A stretch of 64,000 bases of DNA from CBDCFV01 sp965216425 (GCA_965216425.1 CBDCFV010000007.1:1240001-1304000); one strand, 5' to 3'. Positions 33,180-41,892 are shown, counted from the first letter of the stretch. Program-made: numbers and translations. Notes: generated by a model not told the origin, from the sequence alone.

Positions 33180-33926
33180 CTACTCGGCGGTCCTGCCGCC
33201 GTCGATTACCAACTCGGCTCCGGTGACGAAGGAGGATTCATCGGAAGCCAGGTAAAGAGCGCCGTAAGCCACGTCTTCGGGTGTGCCTATGCGGCGCAGG
33301 GGTGTGCGGTTGATGCGGTCTTCTCGGTACCAGCCGAGCAGCATGTTGGCCACCATGGGCGTTTCGATGGTGCCGGGGTGAATGGAGTTGGCTCGTATGC
33401 TGTCGGGAGCGTATTGAATGGCTGTGGACTTGGTGAACAACCTGACCGCTCCCTTGGAACTGGTGTAGGCCGCCGAGATAACGTCCCCGATGAGGCCTGC
33501 AACCGAGGAGATATTGATGATGGAGCCGCCGCCCGCCTTGCACATCTCCGGGATGGCGGCCTTGGTCCCCAGGAACACACCCTTGACGTTAATCTCCATC
33601 ACTTGGTCCCACAACTCGCCGCTTATCTCCTCCACCCTTTCGCTGCGGAAAATGCCGGCGTTGTTGATCAGTATGTCCAGCTTGCCAAACCTGTTCACGG
33701 TGGCGTCGATGGCCTGCTGCCACTGCGCCTCACTGGTCACGTCCAAGTGAACGAACAGGCACTCGCCACCGGCCTCGTTAATCTCAGCCTCGGTCTTGCG
33801 GCCCTCATCATCCAGTATGTCGCCGATGACGACCTTGGCCCCCTCCTGGGTAAAGAGCTTGGCTTCCACCGCGCCCATTCCCCGTGCGCCGCCGCTGATG
33901 AATGCAACCTTGTTCTCCAAGCGCAT
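33180..33926 (-). CDS. SDR family oxidoreductase, tandem copy 2
   Basis: 248 residues. Cofactor motif GGARGMG at residues 12-18, NNAGIF at 88-93, catalytic Ser141, Tyr154 and Lys158. ATG 33926 is chosen because GGAGACGTGAC precedes it; ten extra codons upstream are open but unlikely. It is closely similar along its whole length to the next gene upstream (33963-34715), including identical MRLENKVAFISGGARGMG starts, so the pair arose by tandem duplication. Likely a 3-alpha/3-oxoacyl or cyclic alcohol dehydrogenase; the substrate is unknown. Confidence 0.88.
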   Translation of the reverse strand: MRLENKVAFISGGARGMGAVEAKLFTQEGAKVVIGDILDDEGRKTEAEINEAGGECLFVHLDVTSEAQWQQAIDATVNRFGKLDILINNAGIFRSERVEEISGELWDQVMEINVKGVFLGTKAAIPEMCKAGGGSIINISSVAGLIGDVISAAYTSSKGAVRLFTKSTAIQYAPDSIRANSIHPGTIETPMVANMLLGWYREDRINRTPLRRIGTPEDVAYGALYLASDESSFVTGAELVIDGGRTAE

Positions 33927-33962
33927 GTCACGTCTCCAAGCTGTGGGTAACGGCAACCGCCG

Positions 33963-34715
33963 TTATTGGGCGGTCACGCCGCCGTCGATCACCAGCTCGC
34001 TGCCAGTGACGAAAGAAGACTCGTCGCTGGCCAAGTACAATACCCCATTGGCCACGTCTTCGGGCTGGCCGTACCTGCCCAAGGGAGCCCGGGCGATGGC
34101 CCGCTGCCGAGCGGCCTCATCCGCCAGAAGGTTGGGCGTGGTCATGGGCGTTTCGATGATGCCTGGATGGACCGAGTTGGCGCGGATGCCGTCCCCGGCA
34201 TACTGGATTGCAGTCGCCTTGGTGAACAGCCGTACAGCGCCCTTGGAAGCTCTATAAGCAGCTGAGCCGGGCCCTCCGACCAAGCCTGCCACGGAAGAGA
34301 TGTTGATGATGGAGCCGCCGCCGGCTTTGCGCATCTCCGGGATGGCGCACTTGGTGCCCAGAAACACGCCCTTTCCATTGATTTCCAGCATCTCGTCCCA
34401 CAAGGCCTCGCTGGTCTCCAGGACGCCCTCGGTGCGGAAGATGCCGGCGTTGTTGACCAGCACGTCCAGTTTGCCGAACCGCGCTACCGCTGAGGCTACG
34501 GCCTCCTGCCAACTGGACTCGCTGGTAACGTCCAAGTGAACGAAGAGGCACTCGCCGCCGGACTCCACGATCTCAGCCTCGGTACGCCGCCCATCTTCGT
34601 CCAGAATGTCGCCGATAACTACCTTGGCACCCTCTCTGCTGAACAGCTTGGCTTCGACGGCGCCCATGCCTCTGGCCCCACCGCTGATGAACGCTACTTT
34701 GTTCTCCAAACGCAT
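33963..34715 (-). CDS. SDR family oxidoreductase, tandem copy 1
   Basis: 250 residues, paralogue of the gene 36 bp downstream. Motifs fall at the same residues: GGARGMG 12-18, NNAGIF 88-93, Ser141, Tyr154, Lys158. The two differ mostly in the substrate-loop region after residue 190 (copy 1 reads TTPNLLADEAARQRA, copy 2 VANMLLGWYREDRIN), which suggests they handle different substrates. A GGAGG site precedes the ATG at 34715. Confidence 0.88.
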   Translation of the reverse strand: MRLENKVAFISGGARGMGAVEAKLFSREGAKVVIGDILDEDGRRTEAEIVESGGECLFVHLDVTSESSWQEAVASAVARFGKLDVLVNNAGIFRTEGVLETSEALWDEMLEINGKGVFLGTKCAIPEMRKAGGGSIINISSVAGLVGGPGSAAYRASKGAVRLFTKATAIQYAGDGIRANSVHPGIIETPMTTPNLLADEAARQRAIARAPLGRYGQPEDVANGVLYLASDESSFVTGSELVIDGGVTAQ

Positions 34716-34859
34716 TCCGTTGCCTCCCGCGTTACAATGTGACGATTATACGGGCTAAGTCTGACCCGTCAAGGTTGCGTGCATGCGTCAGATTGCCGCC
34801 GCTATTCGTGACCTATAGAATGTTCTTGAACCGTTAACCCTGTTTGTACGTTAGTTCTG

Positions 34860-35390
34860 ATGATACGGCGACCTCACTTCAAAGCAAATTGCCACCCCGC
34901 CCTGTGGGGAGTTCTTCTGTGTGTTGGGCTGTTAACCACGTCCTGTGGTTTGATAGAAAGGACTTGGTCTCAGACACCTGACTTCGAGGTTACACTCTTC
35001 GACGGCAGCCCCTTCCGGTTGTCTGACGAGGTTGGCCAACGGGCGGTGGTGCTCAACTTCTGGTTCCCGTCCTGTCCTCCCTGTCGGGCTGAGATGCCCG
35101 GATTTCAGACGGCTTGGCAGCAGGTGCAGGGTGACGATATCCTCTTTCTCGGCTTGTTCGTGCCCCAAGGCTTCGATTCGGAGCAGGATGCCCGTGATTT
35201 CGTGGCGGAGTTGGAATTGACCTACGACTTCGCTACCGACGTCAGGGCGGAGATAGCTCGCTCTTACGAGATAATGTACTACCCTACCAGTATATTCATT
35301 AACAAGTCAGGCAAGATTTACCGGACTGATATAAGCACGTTGGACGCGGAAGAGCTCGACAGCATTATCCGCGAGATGTCGTCGGGTTAG
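34860..35390 (+). CDS. TlpA-like thiol-disulfide oxidoreductase lipoprotein
   Basis: 176 residues. A signal peptide ends in the lipobox LTTSC, so Cys29 should be lipidated and the protein membrane-anchored outside the cytoplasm. The thioredoxin fold has the active site FWFPSCPPCRAEMP (Cys72, Cys75) and the cis-proline loop YYPTSIF. Such proteins reduce or isomerise disulfides or serve haem/copper maturation. A CopD-like membrane protein follows, which would fit a role in metal handling outside the membrane, but that link is inference. Confidence 0.9.
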   Translation: MIRRPHFKANCHPALWGVLLCVGLLTTSCGLIERTWSQTPDFEVTLFDGSPFRLSDEVGQRAVVLNFWFPSCPPCRAEMPGFQTAWQQVQGDDILFLGLFVPQGFDSEQDARDFVAELELTYDFATDVRAEIARSYEIMYYPTSIFINKSGKIYRTDISTLDAEELDSIIREMSSG

Positions 35391-35440
35391 GCTATGTTTG
35401 CGCCTTTGATACCGCGGCACCGCAAGCCGGTCCGGACTTT

Positions 35441-35923
35441 ATGAACGTCCTCGACTGGATTCTGGTGGCTATTCGCTGGGCTCATGCTCTGGCCGCTGTC
35501 GCTTGGGTGGGCGGCGGCATCTTTTACATAATGGTGCTGCGCCCGGCGTTCCGGCGTTCCAATGGCGACGCGGGCGCCAACCGGGCCATCGGCGAGGAGT
35601 TTCGCGGGTTGGTCAATACCGCGATAGCCGTGTTGCTGTTGACAGGGGTTATCCTGTCAGTGAGCCGGCTCACCGACAGCGCGGCTACGATCCCCTACGT
35701 GGCGGCGCTGGTAGTAAAGGTGCTGCTGGCCCTCTACATGTTCTACGTGGTCAGGTTCCTTCGCCCAGGGGTCTATCCTGGAGACGTTGAGTCCGCGACC
35801 GGCTGGGTTGCCAAGGCTCGCGGCCGGTTCACCGGGACCACTGCGTTGTTAATCTACGGCGTGCTGATCATCGGGCTGTCGGACGTGCTTGACGCCCTGT
35901 TCGAGTGGGGCCTTTCCGGTTAA
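35441..35923 (+). CDS. CopD-like integral membrane protein
   Basis: 160 residues with four hydrophobic segments (about residues 7-32, 58-78, 85-108 and 132-152). The N-terminal RWAHALAAVAWVGGGIFYI resembles CopD/DUF2269-type membrane proteins, which have a His in the first helix. Function is uncertain; copper transport is suggested by the family name only. It lies between a TlpA-like lipoprotein (50 bp upstream) and a Trm112 gene. Confidence 0.7.
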   Translation: MNVLDWILVAIRWAHALAAVAWVGGGIFYIMVLRPAFRRSNGDAGANRAIGEEFRGLVNTAIAVLLLTGVILSVSRLTDSAATIPYVAALVVKVLLALYMFYVVRFLRPGVYPGDVESATGWVAKARGRFTGTTALLIYGVLIIGLSDVLDALFEWGLSG

Positions 35924-35961
35924 GTTGGCGGTCTTATGGAGGCGGTTTGAAAAGGGAGCTA

Positions 35962-36135
35962 ATGGAAATACTGGCCTGTCCAGTCTGCAAAAGCGAACTG
36001 GAACTGAGAGTGGAGGAGGAAGAGGGCGACGACGTGATCAAGGGCGGGTTAGTATGCCATAAGTGCGACGAAACCTACCCGATTGATGACTCTATACCTA
36101 ACCTGTTGCCGCCGGAGATGCGGGTGCAGGAGTGA
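35962..36135 (+). CDS. Trm112 family zinc-ribbon protein
   Basis: 57 residues. Cysteines 6, 9, 32 and 35 form a zinc ribbon (ILACPVC and LVCHKC). The family motif YPIDDSIPNLLP ends the fold. Trm112-like proteins are small activators of methyltransferases in eukaryotes; bacterial members (YcaR type) are poorly understood. ATG 35962 follows GGGAG at good spacing; TTG 35947, five codons earlier, is an alternative. Confidence 0.87.
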   Translation: MEILACPVCKSELELRVEEEEGDDVIKGGLVCHKCDETYPIDDSIPNLLPPEMRVQE

Positions 36136-36209
36136 ATGTGGGATACGGATGCCCCAGCTTCGGCATTAGCTTGGACCGGGGCATCCTCTACTTTTGGGAC
36201 ACTGAGCGG

Positions 36210-36755
36210 CTACAGACTGTCGCCGATGAGGATACTGACTACTTTGGGGGCCAATGCCTCGGCCCGCTGGCGTATCTGCTCCCTGGTCAGGTTCTCGATG
36301 GGATGCTCAGTGAAAATAGTGGGGTAATCAGGCGCGCCCCACATCTTGGCCATTCCCGCAGCCGTGGGGATGAACCGGTCGGTGCAAATGGTGGCCGAAG
36401 GGATGCCGGCGTTCTCTACGTGAATTCCGTCGTGCACACTGCACGCACTGCAGGAGCCTCAATCACCCACCCCTACAATGACCGCGTCGCAGTTCTCCGC
36501 CAACTCCTTGATGGCCTCAGTCACGGCAGGCCTCGATGCGCTGGTCTTGCGATGCCATTGAACGTCCGAGATCTCGTACCGGGTGCGCAGCACCTCGACC
36601 AACTCCTCCAGCAGCACGTCGGCGTTGGGCTTGCAGTCGTCGATGATGCCCACTGTAGTGCCCGCGAGGGTCGGTAAGCGGGGCGCGCCGTCGAAGGGAG
36701 CGACTATCGCTTGGGTCGTGGGATTAACCAGCACGTATTCGTTGGTTTGGGTCAT
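36210..36755 (-). CDS. UGSC family selenoprotein (in-frame TGA read as selenocysteine)
   Basis: 181 residues if TGA at 36459-36461 is read through. The upstream part ends DAVIVGVGD, then TGA, then GSCSACSVHDGIHVENAGIP, giving the motif Sec-Gly-Ser-Cys that defines the UGSC (seleno)protein family. Sec is residue 99. The frame is the same on both sides of TGA, and the downstream part runs on for 82 residues to a normal stop with no start of its own that has a ribosome binding site. AGGAGG precedes ATG 36755. A hairpin follows the TGA. The Sec-x-x-Cys pair implies redox chemistry; the reaction is unknown. It follows its large partner gene by 30 bp. A pseudogene is the alternative. Confidence 0.87.
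36431..36445 (-). promoter_or_regulatory. Candidate bacterial SECIS hairpin
   Basis: On the mRNA the sequence CGTGCAGTGTGCACG forms a perfect 6-bp stem with a GUG loop. The loop lies about 20 bases after the selenocysteine TGA, inside the range seen for bacterial SECIS elements, and its G and U are the bases that SelB recognises in the known Escherichia coli element. Function is inferred. Confidence 0.65.
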
Positions 36756-36785
36756 TTGGACCTCCTGTAACCGTTTGGCTGACGT

Positions 36786-37844
36786 TTATTTTATCTCGTG
36801 GGTGACCGCAGTGGAGCCGATCTTGGGACCCCAGCTGGGTATTACCGACGCAGCGTTGGACTCTTCGCCGCCCGCGAACACCAGAAGTATGTCATCCGGC
36901 GTTGGAATCAAAGAGACATAGGTGTCTTCGTCGCCGCTCTCCAAGTCACCCGGCAAGCCATGTACCCTTTTCAAGGCGGCCACTGAGCGTCGAATGCGGC
37001 TGTGCAGATACTCTCGCACTTGCTTCTTGGTCCAGTCTTGCCATAGCCTGGCGTTGCCGGCGATGGTGACGGCGATTTGGCCTTGCCGGATATCGTCGTG
37101 CCGGTCGCCCACGGACCCGGTCATGGCCATGCTACTCCCCAGCGTAGACGCGACATCTACTATGCTGTCCAGGATAGCGTTGGGATGTCCCACGGCACGG
37201 ACCTGACGGGGACCCTCAGACGCGAACACCGTCACCGTGCTTTGCTCAGCGGCGAACCCACGCTCCACGTGCAGGGGATTCCAGTGGGTATCCGTTTCAG
37301 CCTCGGCAATGCAATAGCTGTATTTGCCCGGGTGCCCGATGACGCTGCGGTCGAACAAACCGGGAATGGATGCGCAGGCATTCATCAGGATCAGCCGGAT
37401 GGCCCTGCCTATCGTGCCATTGGCCCTGTTGCCCGGCCCGAAGAGGTTGTTGCGGGAATTGATGCCCAACTCCCGCGTCTTCGGGCCATTTACTATGACC
37501 AGGATGCCTGCGCCGCCCATACTGGAGGACGGCCCGATGAGGTTGAACGTGGGATCGAGCATCGCGGAAGTAGCGGTCAGAACCACCGGCATATATTCGG
37601 GCAGGCACCCTGCCATAACCGCGTTGGCCGCCACTTTGCCGACGGTGATTTCCCTGCGCCGCTCCGGTAGTTCCCCGACAACCTCCGACGTCGGGCGGCC
37701 GCAATGTTCCAGGAATTGCGCCACCCGCTTCTCCGTAGGAGGGACCACGGGCAAACCGTCGGTCCAGCCCAGTTCGTAGCAGCGCTCAATGGCCTCAAGG
37801 GTGTCGTCCCAGTTTACAGTGGTGGTTTCACCGATGTCACTCAA
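36786..37844 (-). CDS. Unknown protein, partner of the UGSC selenoprotein
   Basis: 352 residues, soluble, no signal peptide. I do not recognise a characterised family. Clear features: an N-terminal GWTDGLPVVPPTEKRVAQFL stretch, Cys in HCGRPTSEV and VMAGCLPEYMPVV, a Gly-rich segment GPSSSMGGAGILVIVNGP, NSRNNLFGPGNRANGTIGRA, and HPGKYSYCIAE. Several Cys are spread along the chain (in HCGRP, AGCLP, MNACAS and YSYCIAE). As the gene directly upstream of the selenoprotein (30 bp gap) it probably forms a complex or two-component enzyme with it. Confidence 0.75.
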   Translation of the reverse strand: MSDIGETTTVNWDDTLEAIERCYELGWTDGLPVVPPTEKRVAQFLEHCGRPTSEVVGELPERRREITVGKVAANAVMAGCLPEYMPVVLTATSAMLDPTFNLIGPSSSMGGAGILVIVNGPKTRELGINSRNNLFGPGNRANGTIGRAIRLILMNACASIPGLFDRSVIGHPGKYSYCIAEAETDTHWNPLHVERGFAAEQSTVTVFASEGPRQVRAVGHPNAILDSIVDVASTLGSSMAMTGSVGDRHDDIRQGQIAVTIAGNARLWQDWTKKQVREYLHSRIRRSVAALKRVHGLPGDLESGDEDTYVSLIPTPDDILLVFAGGEESNAASVIPSWGPKIGSTAVTHEIK

Positions 37845-37882
37845 TGGTCTACTGCTCCTGTAAGGTTTCGCCGTGTCGTAGG

Positions 37883-38131
37883 TCAGTTTGCCTGCGGGGC
37901 CTGTGTAGGAGGGTAAAATATCGCCGCACCTTCGGCGTCGTGGCGGTGAAAATAGATCGCCTCCAGTATGCGCTGCGTATCTGCCCGCCGTTCTTGGGCC
38001 TCCCGCCGAATTTCCTCGCGCAATTCCTCTCGAGTCGTTCGGTTGTCATTCCGATTTTCCCTGCGGGTCGCCCGAATTTCCGACATCAGCCAGTAGAAAG
38101 CTCCGGCTCCCAAAGAAGCAACGAGAACCAA
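37883..38131 (-). CDS. Small membrane-anchored coiled-coil protein
   Basis: 82 residues from a TTG start at 38131 with a CGGGG-like site upstream. Residues 1-17 are hydrophobic (VLVASLGAGAFYWLM) and form one membrane anchor. Residues 20-65 are charged, rich in Arg and Glu, and look like a helix or coiled coil. No family recognised. It lies 38 bp upstream of the selenoprotein-partner gene and 73 bp after the propeller gene, so it fits a four-gene operon. The start codon and reality of the gene are moderately supported. Confidence 0.45.
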   Translation of the reverse strand: MVLVASLGAGAFYWLMSEIRATRRENRNDNRTTREELREEIRREAQERRADTQRILEAIYFHRHDAEGAAIFYPPTQAPQAN

Positions 38132-38204
38132 GCCCCGACGAAGACTTCAACTGTTGCCATGGATTCACCGTTGTTGCAGTCCGGACCATCGGCCCTCCGT
38201 CCGC

Positions 38205-39149
38205 CTACACCCGCTCGTACTTGGAGAAGCTCCTCAGCACCTTGGGCGGGTCCATCCTGGAACCGCGAATAGTGAAGGACACTTCGGCCACGTAGAGGTC
38301 TCCCTTGGAGTCCACTGCGATGCCGTGGGGGGCTATAAACTGACCAGGGCCTTCGCCCTCTTCAGGCGTGCCGAACATGCAGACGCGCTTGCCTTCCAAG
38401 TCATAAATGGTAACCCGGTGGCCCAGCCCCGGCGCCTCGTCCACGCCGCCCATGCCGTTCAACTCACCGACGTAGATATGGTCCTGCCACAGCACCATGG
38501 AGTCGGGGCGGTGGATGTTGTTCCACATGGTTATGAAGTTGCCTTGGGGGTCGAAGATCTGGATGCGGTGGGCTTCCCGGTCTACGACGTAGACCCGGTC
38601 GTTGCTATCGACGGCGATGTTGTGGGGCCGGATGAACTGGCCGGCGTCGATGCCGGGTTCGCCCCAAGAGAACTTGTACTCGCCGGAGCCGGTGAACACA
38701 TGAATGCGGGAGTTGCCGTAGCCGTCGGAGACGTACACGTCGCCATTGCTGGGCATGATGGCGGCGGAGGTGGGCCGGTTGAAGGCTTGGCCGCTCCAAG
38801 CCGGGGCCGGCTGGTTCCGCTCCCCGATTTCCATCAGTTTATCGCCTTCCGAGCTGAACTTCTGGATGGTGTGGATACCGTCGTCGGCAGCCAACACCGA
38901 GTCGTCGTGGGTGATGTACAGGCCGTGGGTGCGGTTGCTGAACAGACCTTCCCCGAAACTGCGGATGAAGTTGCCTTCCCGGTCGAATACCATGATAGGG
39001 TGCTCGCCGCGGGTCAGGACAAAAACATTGTCCTGAGAGTCGACGGCCACGCCGGGGCACTCGTGGAAAGCCATACCGTCCGGGAGCTTGGCCCATCCGT
39101 CCACGAACTTGTAACGAAAATCTCCAGATCCGAAAACCTCGTCGGCCAT
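38205..39149 (-). CDS. NHL-repeat six-bladed beta-propeller protein
   Basis: 314 residues. Repeated blades with the pattern GQFIRPHNIAVDSNDRVYVVD and GQFIAPHGIAVDSKGDLYVAE mark an NHL propeller, similar to the peptidyl-alpha-hydroxyglycine lyase-like proteins common in Chloroflexota. No signal peptide is seen, so it should be cytoplasmic. It may bind ligands or act as a lyase or lactonase; no catalytic residues can be assigned by eye. It heads the minus-strand block that ends in the selenoprotein. Confidence 0.85.
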   Translation of the reverse strand: MADEVFGSGDFRYKFVDGWAKLPDGMAFHECPGVAVDSQDNVFVLTRGEHPIMVFDREGNFIRSFGEGLFSNRTHGLYITHDDSVLAADDGIHTIQKFSSEGDKLMEIGERNQPAPAWSGQAFNRPTSAAIMPSNGDVYVSDGYGNSRIHVFTGSGEYKFSWGEPGIDAGQFIRPHNIAVDSNDRVYVVDREAHRIQIFDPQGNFITMWNNIHRPDSMVLWQDHIYVGELNGMGGVDEAPGLGHRVTIYDLEGKRVCMFGTPEEGEGPGQFIAPHGIAVDSKGDLYVAEVSFTIRGSRMDPPKVLRSFSKYERV

Positions 39150-39400
39150 TAGAAATCACCTCGCTATTGTAGCGGTTATATACCGATGCTTGAAGGAGAA
39201 AGGGGCATTGCCAGACTGCCCCGACACTCGGCTATCCTAAAGTTTGGCCCTTGGGGTGTCAATGGGCTGGCGTGTAACGCGAGGGCATGTGCAAAGTCGT
39301 ACCCACTTGGTGCGGGCGGGACGCCCGCGTTCCTTTGTTGAGATAGCTATCTGGGGCAGGCCAAATCTTTCCGTCAGCCAAGGGACCCATGGGTGGGATA

Positions 39401-39703
39401 TTATCCAGTCAAGGGGAGGATGGCGTTTAGCAGGACGTCGGGGTCGGGGACGGTGTCTTTACGACGACAATCCCGCAGGTAGTTATTGGCCGTGCCCAAC
39501 GGGAGGAGCCGGTAGCCGGCGTCTATTACCCGTTGGATGAAGGGCTTGATTTCGGGCAAGAGCTTCTGGTCGGACTCGGCGACGAACCAACGGTGGCAAA
39601 GGTCCCGACTCAGGAGATCCAGCCGGTAGGCGGCCAGTTCGCGGGCCAATTTACGTTGAAGGGCGCGGACGCGAGCCCATAGGGCGTTTATTTCACTGCG
39701 CAT
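39401..39703 (-). CDS. Unknown 100-residue protein
   Basis: Rich in Arg and Leu at the N-terminus (EINALWARVRALQRKLARELAAYR is helical), Cys at two places, and an IKPFIQRVIDAGYRLLPLG middle. No family recognised. A GGAGC ribosome binding site lies 10 bases before the ATG, which supports expression. It is surrounded by repeat-rich, poorly coding DNA on both sides and could be the last trace of a mobile or decaying region. Kept because of its start signal and open frame. Confidence 0.45.
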   Translation of the reverse strand: MRSEINALWARVRALQRKLARELAAYRLDLLSRDLCHRWFVAESDQKLLPEIKPFIQRVIDAGYRLLPLGTANNYLRDCRRKDTVPDPDVLLNAILPLTG

Positions 39704-40226
39704 GATGTTAAAGCTCCTCGGATGGTCTATTTGCCGGAGGGAGATCCGGGAATTTCAGAATCGCGGACATTTACGGACATTTCAGGACATCCGGGGAGGG
39801 CATCGGAGTTGGAAGGGACTTCGAGGTCCCGGTTGGGTCCGGACAGCTTGTTGCTGGAGGGATTTCTACTCATCAATCATCATGTTGCCTCAGTGGCTTT
39901 ATTGGACTTGTCCACGCCCAATAGGACGTTGAGCGGGACAAGTAATATGGTAGAGAGGTGTTATCCGAGCTTGCAAGGGGCAAATGTCAGTGGGGGAAGG
40001 GCCTGTGCCAAGTCATCCCCCCGCTTGGCGTGGACAGGAATGCAGAGTCATTCGCTGACGGCAACGTTCATTTACCTCGCTGGTATGGATTCCCGCCTTC
40101 GCGGGAATGACGGGTTGGGTGCGGGAATGACTGTGGGGTATGAGGAATGACGGTCGGGCACCGGGAATGACGGGTTGGGTGCGGTAGTGACGGATGACAG
40201 CCTGGGGGCCACGTATGAGGCATAAA
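39704..40226. other. Repeat-rich non-coding stretch
   Basis: No gene can be supported. It contains a triplicated GGACATTT motif (about 39765-39790), then at 40086-40112 the palindrome with TTCCCGCCTTCGCGGGAA, followed to about 40190 by five degraded half-copies of GGGAATGACGG separated by short spacers. The same palindrome occurs inside both MITE families. Confidence 0.6.
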
Positions 40227-40259
40227 AAGGGCAACGATGCTTTTAGCATCGTTGCCCTT
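40227..40259 (-). terminator. Rho-independent terminator
   Basis: Stem AAGGGCAACGATGC with GCATCGTTGCCCTT (14 bp), 5-base loop, and on the minus strand followed by a run of T. It lies 38 bp after the GMC oxidoreductase stop codon and ends that transcript. Confidence 0.9.
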
Positions 40260-40296
40260 GGCGCTCCTGGTGCGTTGTCGCGTACTTGTAGCCTGG

Positions 40297-41892
40297 TCAG
40301 CGGATGATGTTCTGGCCCTCGCCCTTGAGGTAATCAGCGGTGCGCAACGCCAGCGCTTGTATTGTGGGAGTGGGATTGATGCAAGCGCCCGTGGTGAAGA
40401 TGCTGCCGTCGATAATCATGAGATTGGGCACGTCGTGGGCCCGGCCCCACCGGTCCACCACTGAGTTGGAAGGGTTGTCCCCCATCCTTGCGGTGCCAAG
40501 CAGGTGCCAACCCGCGTTGCGGCGCACCTTGTCCGACCGGAGGTTCTTGGCGCCGGCGGCTTCCAGGGCCTCGGATGCGCGGGCCAGGCCATGGTCCAGC
40601 ATCCGGCTCGTATTCTCACTGAGGGTGTATTGTATCCGGGGAGCCGGTATCCCGTGGCTGTCGGTCAATACCGGGTCCAGTGTCACTTGGTTGTGTTCCT
40701 CGGGCAGGTCTTCGCTCATGATGGTGATACCGATGGCGTGACCGAACCTCTCTTGGAAAGTCCCGTGATGGCCCGCCCCCCAAGGGACTCGTATGCCCAG
40801 AAGACCTCCAAGCGCGGTGGCCAATGGCGAGGAACCTTGCCCCATCACTTGCAGGTCGTACCCCCGTACGAAACCTCTGCTGGCGTCGGTCTCGTAAAAC
40901 TCTTGACTTAACATAGTGCTGCCACGAGGGCCGTCGTCAACTCCCAGCCACTCATCGACGAACCCGACGACTACGCCTGCGGGGTGGTGCATGAGGTTCT
41001 TGCCCACCAAGCCTGAACTGTTGGCCAAGCCATCCGGGAACAGGTTGGACTTGGAGTTCAGCAGCAGGCGGGCGGTACCCACGCCATTGCAGGCCATTAC
41101 TACGACCTTGGCCCGTTGCTCAAGCAGATTTCCTTGGCTGTCGTAATAGAGCGCGCCGGTGGCCCGGCCTGATTTGTCCACAAGGATTTCCCGGACGCGG
41201 GCGCGAGTCTCCAGCCGTGCGCCCTGCCGCAACGCCTTGGGCCAGTAGTTCAAGTCCGTTGCAGCGGAGGACCGGAGGTAGCCGCCGTTGTCAGGTTGGC
41301 GCCCGTCATACGGGACGGACGAAAGAGCGGTGTCTGACGACCACCAGTGCCAGCCGAGCTTTTCGAACCCCTTGGCCAGTAACTCCCCTCCGGGGCGAAT
41401 AGACAAAGGAGGGCAAGGCCGCTCCGGCTTGGGAGGATAAGCCGGGTCGCCGCGCAACCCGGAAACGCCGATTATCCGGTCGTTTTGATCGTAGTAGGGT
41501 TCCAGTTCCGCGTAAGACAACGGCCAGTCGTCGGACACTCCATCCACTGTCTTCAACCGGAAGTCCGACGGATGAAAGCGCGGGATGTGAGACCCCCAGT
41601 GGATGGTGCTGCCTCCAACGGCGTTGAACATCAGGGGCGAGATGGGCGTTTCCGACTCGTTGAGTGGGTAGTCCTCCGGCAGTCCCCTGACGTTGGGGCT
41701 GGGATGAAAGTCGGTCTGCCAGTGTATTTGAGCGTCCGGCTCGCTGGTCGGGAAGGCGTCCTGAGGCACCCACCCTCCCTGCTCCAAGCAGACCACTTTG
41801 ATACCGGCCTGGGTCAGGCTCCAAGTAAAGGCCGCTCCGGAAGCGCCGCCTCCGATGACTAAAACGTCGGCAATGTCCTGGTCGGTGGCCAT
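40297..41892 (-). CDS. GMC family oxidoreductase
   Basis: 531 residues. FAD motif GGGASG at residues 14-19, AVGGSTIHWGSHIPRF near 95, and the C-terminal catalytic region HLLGTARMGDNPSNSVVD with the late NPTPTI stretch. This is the gluconate/2-keto-gluconate and sugar-dehydrogenase-like branch of GMC enzymes (FAD-linked alcohol oxidation). ATG 41892 follows AGGAGG; ten extra upstream codons are open but lack a site. A terminator follows. Substrate unknown; it stands next to a thiolase gene on the same strand. Confidence 0.9.
   Translation of the reverse strand: MATDQDIADVLVIGGGASGAAFTWSLTQAGIKVVCLEQGGWVPQDAFPTSEPDAQIHWQTDFHPSPNVRGLPEDYPLNESETPISPLMFNAVGGSTIHWGSHIPRFHPSDFRLKTVDGVSDDWPLSYAELEPYYDQNDRIIGVSGLRGDPAYPPKPERPCPPLSIRPGGELLAKGFEKLGWHWWSSDTALSSVPYDGRQPDNGGYLRSSAATDLNYWPKALRQGARLETRARVREILVDKSGRATGALYYDSQGNLLEQRAKVVVMACNGVGTARLLLNSKSNLFPDGLANSSGLVGKNLMHHPAGVVVGFVDEWLGVDDGPRGSTMLSQEFYETDASRGFVRGYDLQVMGQGSSPLATALGGLLGIRVPWGAGHHGTFQERFGHAIGITIMSEDLPEEHNQVTLDPVLTDSHGIPAPRIQYTLSENTSRMLDHGLARASEALEAAGAKNLRSDKVRRNAGWHLLGTARMGDNPSNSVVDRWGRAHDVPNLMIIDGSIFTTGACINPTPTIQALALRTADYLKGEGQNIIR

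Noticed and set aside
33111..33950. Plus-strand ORF of 279 residues
   Set aside because: Antisense to the SDR gene at 33180, which has full cofactor and catalytic motifs.
39336..39350. GAGATAGCTATCTGG as a fourth family 1 MITE end
   Set aside because: It is a short palindrome without a second end, TA-bounded partner or internal module nearby.
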